Shown: positions 54,701 through 64,000 of the stretch, piece after piece | Numbering within the stretch: the stretch's first letter is position 1 | How the letters are laid out: every line of letters begins with the position of its first letter | Assembly: GCA_011947345.1 (NCBI GenBank) | Contig: JAAVTG010000347.1 | Location: 62,001-126,000, forward strand | Direction of reading: 5' to 3' | From: Phytophthora quininea | Lineage: Eukaryota > Oomycota > Peronosporomycetes > Peronosporales > Peronosporaceae | Length of the DNA: 64,000 nucleotides | Position numbers and translations under genes: made by a program | The notes under the pieces: generated by a model | Databases searched by the model: none | What the model was told of the DNA's origin: nothing | The model's input: only the letters and a program-made list of their open reading frames with translations

Positions 54701-57334
54701 AACAACCCCTGGACATGGAGACAACACCGGAATCAATTGATATTGATGATCCCCACCACAAGGAAAATCTCTGTTCCTCTTCTCAAGGTCATCAAAAGTT
54801 CGTCAATGGGCCTGCTTTTGTCAACGCACTCACTCTTTGACTCAACGGTCTTCGTGCTTATCGTGATATCATCGATCGCACTGGCTGTCGATAATCCGCT
54901 GGCAGATCCTAACTCTCGCTTGCCAGTCTTTTGACAGGGCTGGATAAAGGGCTTACGGTGGTGTTCACTATGGAAATGATGATCAAGATCGTTGCAATGG
55001 GTCTCATCCTGAACAAGGGGTCATATTTACGAAACAATTGGAACATCATGGACGGCGCCATTGTGCTGTCTTCCCTTCTTACACTCGCCACAGAAGCGTC
55101 GGCATCAGGGGTAACTGGATCGAAGAAGTTTAAATCGCTTCGATCCCTCCGAGCGTTTAGAATGCTTCGCCCCTTCGAATGATTAGCCGGCGACCTGGTC
55201 TGAAGCTGGTTGTAAATGCTTTATTCGAAGCTGTCCCCCAGGTGCTCAACGTGCTTTTTGTCAGCATGCTTTTCTACCTCATTTTCAGCATCGTTGCAGT
55301 TAATTATCTGAAAGGAGGCTTCAATAATTGCATTGGAGACGTATTCAGCGCTCTCTGATGACCAAAAGAGTCTTCTGATAAACCCCTTGAGCTGGGACTC
55401 ACTCTCCGATCTCCAGCAGAGTTGGTTTGTTAATACGACTTGCGAAGGCTTTCCAACGAACTCACTGACATCGAAATATATTTGCGAATGCTGGGGGCTG
55501 ATTGGGAGCCTGTTCGGGCAGAAAACTTTAACAATGTCGGAACAGCGATGCTGACCTTTTTGAGATCTCGACCACGGAAGGATGGTCTGATGTGATGGTG
55601 GCAGCGATCGATTCCAATGGATCAGATATGCAGCCCATTCGTGACAATAATATGAGTTGGGCCTTCTTTTTCGTGGCATTCATGATGGTGGGAAGCTTCT
55701 TCGTGGTGAACCTTTTCGTGGGTGTCATTATCGACAATTTCAACCGAATGAAAGCAGCACTTGGAGGAGATTTCATGCTGACCCCGGAGCAGAAAAATGG
55801 ATAGAAGCGCAAAAAGCAGCGTCGCGCGTCGGCCCAGTCCGCATCATAAAGCCGCCCAAGCACCCATTACGCCGATCCTTGTTTTATGCCGTCAAGACCA
55901 AGCCCTTCGAATGGTTCATCATGATCTGCATCATCATCAACACATTTCTGATGGCAGCTCAGTATTTTGGTGAATCTACTCTCCAGGCTAACATTATTGG
56001 TTATGTCAACGACGTCTTTGCTGGCGTTTTCACGCTGGAAGCGGCCATGAAACTAACTGGATTTGGATGGGAGTACTTTGAAGACCAGTGGAACCAATTC
56101 GACTTTTTCGTTGTACTGGGGACGCTCGTAAGTGTCGTCGTCGAGCAATTTACAACAGCGTCACTACAATCTCTTGCTATGCTGGTGCGGATATTCCGAG
56201 TCACGCGCATTCTCCGGCTGGTCAAGGCCTCGAAAAGTATCCGCCAGATTCTGATGACCTTGTACGTTGCCCTGCCTGGGCTGAGTAACATCACGTCGAT
56301 CCTGTTTCTGCTGCTCTTCATCTACTCGACGATGGGCGTTCAACTGTTTGCAAAGTAGCGCATTCCGACAACATCGACAGTCACGCAAACTTTCAGAATT
56401 TTGGCAACGGCTTCCTCTTGCTCTTACGCTCTGCAACCGGTGAAGCCTGGGACTACTGCATGCACGATTTGGCTGCGCCTACGTCAGTGGATTCGTCGAC
56501 GTGTGATCCCGACCCACAATACAACGTATCGATGTGTGGATTTCATGACTTCGACGGCTGCATTCCGTTGAATGGCTGCGGAAACGAGGCTGCCGCCTAC
56601 TTTTTTTCTGCTCGTTCACGTTGTTGGTGACGTATGTGATGCTGAACCTCACGATTGCCGTTATCTTGGAGGGCTTCTCACTCCCACGAGGACGAGGAGC
56701 CACTATTCGATCAGGAATTACTGGAAGAGTTCCAGGTCAAGTGGGCGGACATTGATCCCAAGGCGTCCGGGTTTGTCCACGTGGATCTAATGCTGCAGTT
56801 GGTCAACATGCTCAAGCCTCCACTTGGGCGATTCGGAATGCCATTCAACATGCAGTACTTCTTCAAGTACATGTGTACGTGATCTACAATAGCAGCATTT
56901 TTCATGCTTCGTGACCCTCACTGCTGTATGTTGTTAGGTGAATTGGAGATTCCTTTGTATGAAGGTGAACAAGTTCATTTCCGCGATGTTCTGCTGGCCA
57001 TGACAAGAGAGATGGTCAAAGGGGTGCGTTTATATAACAACAAGATGCCATCGAGTGCTCACTGTTTTCTGCTGTGTAGTTAACTGGCGACGTCGGCACC
57101 ATTACGCAAATGCCGTCAGACCACAACTCTGCAGGGGTTGAGGCAAAACGCCGCATCCCGTTCCTCGCCCACCAGTACTTCGGAGCTCGTCGCATTCAAC
57201 GACAGGTGTCCGAGTGGCTGCGTATCAAGAGGAAGCTCGAGAAGAAGTACATGGAGGAGTACAAGAACAAGATCAAGAAGCCCAGTGGCCGACCCAAAAA
57301 GCAGCGCGACGCTCGCGTCTTCACCATAGGATAG
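51703..57334 (+). CDS. Four-domain voltage-gated Ca2+ channel alpha subunit
   Basis: Eight exons: 51703-51804, 51867-52252, 52327-53728, 53793-53870, 53944-54084, 54164-56874, 56938-57023 and 57080-57334; about 1,725 residues. Four six-span repeats are present. Pore residues read TQEGW (I), TGENW (II), TTEGW (III) and TGEAW (IV), an EEEE ring that predicts Ca2+ selectivity. S4 helices include [44 protein letters not shown] and [20 protein letters not shown] basic C-terminal tail follows an EF-hand-like region and an IQ-like segment ([18 protein letters not shown]). About 14 indels of one or two bases break the frame, yet every conserved block is present. Likely a flagellar or plasma-membrane channel. 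Confidence 0.88.
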
Positions 57335-57552
57335 AATAGTATCTCGTCTAAAGCGTCGATTTTGTCTACCGATAGAAGACCATTACAACATTCTAGCCAG
57401 GAGCTCGAGAAGCTCAGTCGAAGCACCTTGGACCAGGTCCTCGTAGATGAAGAAGGTGATGGTGTTGGTCACCAGTCGTCCATCGCGCCTTTTCGACCAC
57501 AAAGATCTCTTTGATGCGCATCAAGATTACATTTGCGTGGCAAGTGAGAAAG

Positions 57553-60500
57553 ATGAAGACGTTGGGACTGCTGGCTGTGACTGCAGCTCTCCAGGCGTTG
57601 GGTCAAGTGCAGGCCAGAGGGGTGAGGTTGGTGTTCAACCCCATGCTAGACAGCGGCAAGATCTCGTTCCAACCGCAAGATGACGGGCTACCAAGAGATT
57701 TATTGCTGTCGAACAAGACCAGCGACCCAGACGCCGACAAGATCAAGTGCACTCAAGACTCAGACACCACGTACGCCAGCCAGAACAGCGTCCTGCTGCT
57801 GTTTTCGAGCTGTGTGCAGGACTCAACACTTCGTACGGTGGCAACTTGGGCTCACGATATGAAGCAGATCGTGAGGGACTCGGTCAGTGAGGCTGACGAG
57901 CTCAGTCTGAGCTTCATTTCGACGATAGTCACTGGAGACTGCGCAGTCACATCCCACAGAGCTTTAGCTTCTGGTAACGCTACGTCAACCAACAGATCTG
58001 CCATTCTCCTGGAGCAGGACATTCCTTTAAAGCGGTTGAATGCCTTTAAGGATCTTGGAGATATACAATCTCTGGAGTACGCGACAGAAACAGCAGGAAG
58101 TTTAACTGCGGTGATTTCTTTCTCAACCGACGATGTGTCTTACAGCGAGATCGTCTCGTTCGAAGGTCTGGTTGGAATTGGAAATGTGATCAATTTTCAA
58201 ATGGGCAGTGGCGACAACTGCAAAGGAAGAGACGGTAGCTGCATCGAGCTGAAAACCGCCGACGACATCTTCATGTACAACCCCTTCATGGTCACGTACT
58301 CTCTTGGCTGTGAGACTCTAGAGAATGGCGTCCCTGTTACTCTAATCGGAAGCAACAACAAGCGTCAATGCTTCTGCGGTTGCCCCGCTGGATACGCAAT
58401 GAAAAGACTGGGAACAAACAAGTTTGTGTGAACGTGGACAGTATGTCTTCCAACTGTGTATGGAGTAAAGTGACGGGGTACCAGCACCTGGTTCGCTCAA
58501 AGTCCAGCGTGTGCTCTTTCAATCACATCGTCGACAATTGGGGTATCCCCATGCCCCTTCCAACCAGCAGTATAAGCACGAAAAGGCTGCTCCTCCTTGC
58601 GGATACGATCTCGCTGGATCCACGTGTAAGTATGTCGGTTGTAAGAGTACAGGATCCAGAGTATTATGCAGGCTATTTGATTGCTGCACTTGGAAGTTCC
58701 ACATCGTCGTGGCCGCTGAAATTCAAAGATGTCGTTGCGAGAGCTCCCAGTGCAGCGAGTTTGATTACAATGGTGTCTGGAGCGCCTGATCTTCCTATTC
58801 ACGATCAAGCGCGGACGTGGAAGGATTATCAATCCAACCGAACCGATGCAGTGAATAGCATTGTCTTCTCCGACTACGGCAAGTACAGACTGGAAATGAA
58901 CGCGTTCGACTACTATTCCAGTGCGAAGTGCGATGGATGTCTCGTGATATTAGATAGTTATCGGCCTCAAGCAACGACCAAGTGCCCAGCAAGTTTTGTG
59001 ATCCGATAGCACCAGCTACCGATAAAACTTGTGGTAAAGCGGAACTGACAATGGCCAACGTGGTCAAGGCTGACAGTCTGATCAAGCAATACTTTGATTT
59101 TGGCGACCAGGCCGTCAACGATGGCTGCAGTGACAACAACAGGTGCGATCTACACCAGTTCAGCAAACAAAACTTCGAAAGCAAGTACACTCGGTACTCT
59201 CACGACGACGGCATCTCGTGCTTTGATCACGAAGTGGTGTTCATAGATCTTCTGAATAACGTAAAGGCGAAGATGAATCCGCTCAAGCGCAGCGACAGTG
59301 GGTGCCAGGACATTCAGAACCCCGTCCCTTTAGATCAATGTTCTCGGTGCTGCAAAATGACAACTGCCCTGCGGGAGTTCTGGACTGACTATCGTTGTGG
59401 CTCGGACTATGGCGCGCGTTATTGCGAGGGCGATACTGACCAGACTTGCACGTTCGAGCAGTGTCTCGTGATGAAGGGAGATACACTGGCCACCGTCACT
59501 GCCAGACTCGCCCCCAACGTGGTAGCAGAGTCAGAGAAAGTGATTAAACTACTGCCGCAGGGAAGTTACCAAAACATGACTCAGGTTCACCGTGCCTTGG
59601 AATGCACATCATTCTACGGCAATGATGGCGAGTGCAAATATAAAGCAAAGCTATCTGAGCTCGTCAATACGACACAAGTATTAAATTTTGCTAGCGATTT
59701 CAATGCGAATGACTACATATACTGGCGGTTCAAAGTGAATGGAGACTCGCAGAAGTGGCACCTCTGGAAAACTAAACGCCAACCAAATGGTTCTTACGAC
59801 GATGATGAGATGCTGACATTCACAGACCCGGAGACGAAGATATCGATCGAGGCGTGGACGCAATGCGGGCTAGTGCGCAGCTTCTTCTTCAGCGTGCAGC
59901 TTCACGTTAACAGCCCCGTCGACGTGTGCACTCAGTTCTCCAACATGTGGTATCAAACGTCCGTGTCGAGGCTTCCGATTGCTGCGCAAATGTGTGCATA
60001 TCCTGGCAGCGACTTTGCCGAACTAACTTTTGATTTCCATCCTACTGCTGGTCTTCAGTATTCCCGCACTACGCTGCCGTTAAAGGTCTCCGAAGTTGTT
60101 TGCACTGGAGCTGTGGAAACTCGCTCTGCAGTTGAAATCCTTAGAGTGACCAAAGACTCGCCGGAGATTGTGAATCGTTTCGCTGTCGAGATGCTACGCA
60201 CTCCAAACACGGAAGCTCTTACGACTTTAAATGTGTCGTGCGATTTCAAGTACGTGGATTATCGTGGATCTAAGCGTATCAAAAGCTGTGGCCACTCGTT
60301 CTCCATTGGCGACTGTAAAGGTCCTCAATTCGACCCACCACATGCCAAGTGTGAATATGATGGTTGTGCAGGGAGCAATAAAACTGGTTTGTATGAAGCC
60401 TGTGGCGGGACAATAATCAAAAGCTCGAACACGAAAACATATCTGGAGCAGGGCAATAAAGAGTGCTGTCAAGGTTGTAAGGACGCGAGTGTTGTGTGCA

Positions 60501-60765
60501 CGGCGCTATTCAGTGTGCCCGACACGAATGCTAACCTCATGCGCTGCGAGCCACAGACTGTGACCAAAGCCTACCATTATTTTTTCCAATGTCTTTGCTG
60601 GCTCAAGCCACACAAGACCACCCGATCACTATGATGGTTTTGAGCTGTGGAGTTCTAGCTGTCGCAATGACGCTCATTTTTGTTCCTGGACGCGTGGCCG
60701 CTTCACGAGAAGCCGTGAGTGTTCCAGACAGCTATTACCCATTGTTGTACGCTGTTCCTGCGTAG
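57553..60765 (+). CDS. Large cysteine-rich type I membrane protein, unrecognised
   Basis: About 1,071 residues. It has a signal peptide (MKTLGLLAVTAALQALGQVQA), a long ectodomain with many cysteines (CFCGCPAG, CSRCCKM, CCQGCKD, CEYDGCAG) and several N-glycosylation sites. A single membrane span near the end (MMVLSCGVLAVAMTLIFVPG) precedes a short tail. One base is missing in each of three homopolymers: A at 58402-58405, T at 58994-58997 and T at 60580-60585. Restoring them gives one open frame. The overall plan (signal, large disulfide-rich ectodomain, one span) recalls gamete fusogens of the HAP2 type or adhesins, but I could not find the HAP2 signature. Surface location is well supported, function is not. 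Confidence 0.75.
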
Positions 60766-60886
60766 GAATTGACAAAATATGTCGACGGTGTATTTGCTAA
60801 ACGGAACTTTTGTCGGGTCGTTTATCTCTTTGTTTTCTTTCGTGGCTTAGGACTTAGAGGCATGTACGGCACGCTCATGTTGTGAG

Positions 60887-61175
60887 GAGAGTGGGTACTC
60901 CAATAGCCACACTCAGCCTTCGTTCCAGACCAACTGTCGGAGCCGGAGACCTTGAGGCAGCAAGTCCAATTCAGCGAGGCGGTTCCACGTTTCCAGCGGC
61001 ACAACCTCCGCAACGAGAATGCCGACGTGTTCTCCTTCGTGGTGCTTGGCCCTAGAGTGCCGAGGTCAAGCGATGCCAGGGCGTGGTGCAGTCAGTCCAT
61101 CGGCTATCGCTTCCCATGCTGTTGAGTCTCACCTTGTTTTGCGAAAACGTCAGTAGTTGAAGTCGTCTTTTGAAA
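60887..61175 (+). repeat. Dispersed repeat, copy C (longest)
   Basis: About 290 bases colinear with 28921-29171 (many substitutions), whose last 46 bases nearly equal 874-919. It contains no reading frame of note and lies between the cysteine-rich gene and the zinc-finger gene. Terminal repeats were not found, so element class is unknown. Confidence 0.75.
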
Positions 61176-61198
61176 CAATCTATTGACGATTTTCTATT

Positions 61199-61972
61199 CT
61201 ATCGCTCCATACCCATGCTCACGCTGGTTGAGCTACCGGGGTTGTATTGTAACACGTCTCGCTGCATCTTCATCCACTCCTCCATCTGCAAGCGCTCCAG
61301 CATCCGGGCATTCGTTAGACGCTGCTCCACGATCTGATCTAGAGCCCGTTGATGAGCGGCCATTAGCACCTCAAGCTGTCCGTTGCTCAGCGCGCTGAGG
61401 TCTGTGCCCGGGACCAGGTGAAACGCAGTGAGGTCCACCGCCGCAACTCTCGGCTCTGATACTTCCAGCACGTGCTGCATTTCTTCCAGAGAGTAGCGAG
61501 TTGAATCGTTCTGAGTTCCAACCACCGAGCTTGACAGTGAGAGGCCCAGCGCCGCAGCTTGAGCTTGAGCAAAACTGTTGCGGGTCATCGAGTCTTTGGG
61601 AATTACTTGACGGCATCGTACACATTTGAACGCGGTGGACTCGGCTGTCTGGAAGCCCGGCGATTCCAAGCAAGACGCGCAGTAGAGCTGAGTGCAGACG
61701 GCGCTTTTCTGATCGGAGCCATTGCTGCTACTTCTACCGCTGCACTGCAGATTATCATTGACAAGCTCACCACAAAGACCGCAGGCCAAGTAGCCTAATG
61801 TCTCGGCCACGTTCTCGTTGCTGAGCTGCAGCTTCCGAACCCACCGCTCACGAGCTTCACGAGCGAATTGCTGTCCACCGTTGAGACGTTGGTGCTGTTT
61901 CCACGCCAGTCGGCCCATCGCAGTGTAGTGCAAACTCGCCGATGACAAAGACGGTGTCGTATATGAAGACAT
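61199..61972 (-). CDS. RING-like zinc-finger protein
   Basis: An intact gene of 257 residues. A basic helical N-terminus (LAWKQHQRLNGGQQFAREAR) is followed by a Cys-rich finger: LACGLCGELVNDNLQC, then CTQLYCASCLESP and FKCVRCRQVIPKDS. The Cys pairs are spaced like a RING or RING-like fold with a long loop between pairs one and two. The C-terminal half is helical and polar with a Gln/Arg/Met-rich end. A ubiquitin ligase role is possible. Only 58 bases separate its start from the stop of the ankyrin gene on the same strand. Confidence 0.7.
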   Translation of the reverse strand: MSSYTTPSLSSASLHYTAMGRLAWKQHQRLNGGQQFAREARERWVRKLQLSNENVAETLGYLACGLCGELVNDNLQCSGRSSSNGSDQKSAVCTQLYCASCLESPGFQTAESTAFKCVRCRQVIPKDSMTRNSFAQAQAAALGLSLSSSVVGTQNDSTRYSLEEMQHVLEVSEPRVAAVDLTAFHLVPGTDLSALSNGQLEVLMAAHQRALDQIVEQRLTNARMLERLQMEEWMKMQRDVLQYNPGSSTSVSMGMER

Positions 61973-62030
61973 AGTGCCAGATGAACCAAAACTCGGACGC
62001 CACGATAACGCTGCTGAAAATGGCGATTCG

Positions 62031-63893
62031 TCAGAATAAAGCCCAGACGTGGACGAAAGTGCTCGGCCCGCTGGCCGGAGCGACTGAGCGGAAGGCGAGA
62101 GCGTTCGGGTTCAGAAATGACGCAGACGCAACTGACCGAGACGTTCGAATAGTTGCCAATAAACCTTTTGACTCTTCCCACCGTTCTTCTCGAGGCCTTA
62201 CTGAGGCGCGTGTAGCTCCCTTACGGAAGGAGAGGGAAGGAACTGGTGTTTTAACTCGAACGCCAGTTGATCCTTTTGCTTGTCTGTTGGCAGGGTGCAC
62301 GTTCGCTCTTCGGGGTGGTTGAGATGCACATTTGGGAGGAGATACCGTCGGCATTTGCCGGGCAGATGCCGATGGTTGGACTTGGTCTGTACGTGAACTG
62401 CTAGGCTTCACTGGGTCGCCTGAAGGCGTCGCTCGATGCTTCTTGCCCACAGTCGTCCATGCACCCGGTGAAGGAGTCGTTGTGACGATTTGGACGCCAT
62501 GCTCGTCTTCAATGGTAGCAGTGTGGTTCGTCTCGGCATCACCGTCATCTTCATCATCAGTGTGTTCATGGCCAGTAGACACGAAGGACTCTCGAGCTGT
62601 AACATCTTCGACGTCACTGGCTGAGCTGGCATCCTCCTTCGATTCGGGAAAGTCATCATTGACAGCAGCTTCTGTGTAGCTCGGTTCAATTTGCGTTTTT
62701 CCAGCAGCAGACTCTAGATCAACAACCTTCTCTTCATTGTCAATGAGCTGTTCCTTTTGTTCTTGCTCTTGTTCTGGTACACGATCCTGTCCCCGCTGCT
62801 GTTGTTGCTTAGCCGCCTTCCGCTTCGCCTTTTGTTTTTCTTCTTACTCTTCTTGCCACTAGAACTATTCGCGCCATTGCTTTTGTCCGCTTCCTCCTCC
62901 ATCTCCAGCATGGCCATCATTCTCGCTGCTGCTTCCTCTTCCAGCTTTTTCCACATCCCTCGCAGGAATTCCACACATGGGCCGCTCTCACGTAGCTCGG
63001 ATCCCTGCGCTTCTTCCAGCGGCGTCTGCCCAATCGCATTTCGGAGCGTAATATCGGCGCCAAACTCCAACAGCGTCTTCACACACTCCAAGTATCCACA
63101 AGACGCTGCCAAATGCATGGCTGTGCTTCCCTCTCGGTCCTGGAAATTCACTAACTTACTATTTTTCTCTAACAGCATCGTCACAATCTCCGCGCGCTTC
63201 TTGTCGCTCTCTGCGTCCTGCTCCGGGTCTTCTCCGATCATCACCGCACACAGCAACGTCGTGGCTCCGTATTGATTCAGCATATTGACATCCGCCCCAT
63301 GCTTCAGCAGCACCTTCACAGCCTCTGCGTCCTTCAATGCACGCCCAAATCAACGGCGTGTCAGCATTGACATTCCAGCAGTCCACGACAGCGCGTCGCA
63401 CTCACAGAGCGCTGCCACGACTTCTGCGTCCCCGTTTTTAGCTGCAAAGTGCAGTGCTGTGGAGCGCAGCTCGTGAGTCCGAACACACGTCGGCACCGCG
63501 TTTGATTAGCGCCTGGACGATGTTGCGGTGGCCCTCGGCAGCCGCTACCATCAGAGCAGTGAAGCCGTCCACGTCCACGTCGTTGACGCCCACGCGACCG
63601 CTGTCCAGGATCTCCTCTAGACATTCGAGATCTCCTTCAGCCGCACACTCGTAGAAGTTGATGGCCCATGTCTGGCCGTCGGTCAGATCGACCGAGAACT
63701 CGGCGGTGGTCACTTCTTCCTCGTCTTCGTCGGCTTGGTCCTCCACTGGAAGAGTGAAGCTGGAGATGATTTGGGGTGCTACAGAGAGAGAACTATCTGC
63801 AGAAGAAGGGGCTTGTTGGGTGGATGGAGGTACAGTGTGGGCAGAGGTAGACGCGGGCGCAGAGGTGTCCGCGGACTCTGTTGCCGACGCCAT
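62031..63893 (-). CDS. Ankyrin-repeat protein with charged C-terminal region
   Basis: About 620 residues. An acidic, Ser-rich N-terminus (MASATESADTSAPAS) precedes ankyrin repeats with canonical motifs: DVDGFTALMVAAAEGHRNIV, RSTALHFAAKNGDAEVV, NADTPLIWACI, YGATTLLCAV, REGSTAMHLAASCGYLECV and NAIGQTPLEEA. A coiled coil (WKKLEEEAAARMMAMLEME), a Lys-rich stretch and a Ser/Thr/Pro-rich tail follow. Four frame breaks are needed: near 63474, 63380, 63338 and 62840. Two fit one-base losses; the ones near 63474 and 63338 fit a two-base loss or one-base gain. The repeats on both sides are well preserved. Ankyrin arrays mediate protein contacts; the partner is unknown. Confidence 0.78.
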
Positions 63894-64000
63894 TGATGCT
63901 TCTGACGCAGATTGTGTGCACGTACACTATTTACACATATGGATGCTTTACAGTGTAGCACAAAAGTATCGAACATATGTGGCAATCACGCTCGATTACG

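Noticed and set aside
51703..57334. Voltage-gated sodium channel
   Set aside because: All four pore loops carry glutamate (EEEE), which indicates calcium rather than sodium selectivity.
57553..60765. HAP2/GCS1 gamete fusogen
   Set aside because: General plan fits, but the characteristic HAP2 cysteine block was not found, so the family name was not assigned.

Overview
The window is nuclear DNA from an oomycete, most likely a Phytophthora-like peronosporalean. Genes are compact and split by short introns (about 50-90 bp, GT-AG with one GC-AG). The gene set is a eukaryotic flagellate and signalling repertoire: two tubulin tyrosine ligase-like enzymes, a four-repeat voltage-gated Ca2+ channel, a CLC protein, a Kv channel, CCDC22, cereblon and PYM. 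It is interleaved with Merlin, hAT, Crypton, LTR and Fanzor sequences. The species call is inference; no rRNA, tRNA or CRISPR array was seen.

Layout. 1-6.7 kb: a 5'-truncated sugar isomerase-like gene, PYM, a 2.2 kb gene-poor stretch, a bubblegum-type acyl-CoA synthetase and a small membrane protein. 6.9-8.4 kb: a Merlin DNA transposon with a damaged transposase. 8.9-28.3 kb: a dense block with a 1,251-aa coiled-coil protein, a fusion of papain-like amidase, two cyclic-nucleotide domains and a mitochondrial carrier, an Rrg7-like nuclease-fold protein, a PP2C phosphatase, a small unknown protein, a PDZ protein, a TTLL enzyme, CCDC22, an R2R3-type MYB and TTLL1. 28.3-29.2 kb: decayed repeat. 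29.4-33.6 kb: a Kv channel with a bacterial-style zinc ribbon, then a CLC protein lacking the gating glutamate.

33.6-44.4 kb is the accessory core. A decayed Fanzor (eukaryotic TnpB relative) is interrupted by a 653-bp solo-LTR-like insertion. Next comes a truncated copy of a receptor-like kinase gene, split by a 3.7 kb hAT element that itself contains a Crypton. The uninterrupted second kinase gene follows; its kinase domain looks identical to the broken copy and lacks the catalytic aspartate. 44.5-64 kb: a KIX/F-box protein, cereblon, mitochondrial NDP kinase, a HYPK-like protein, a myristoylated cNMP/RGS protein, the Ca2+ channel, a 1,071-aa cysteine-rich membrane protein, a zinc-finger protein and an ankyrin protein.

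Many conserved genes carry apparent single-base losses, mostly in homopolymers, and a few dinucleotide losses. The same signature occurs in host genes and transposons, so I read it mainly as assembly error rather than gene death. Coordinates for such genes span the whole locus, and protein lengths assume the frame is restored. Signs of genuine decay (in-frame stop codons, a 7-bp duplication, element insertions) are reported separately.
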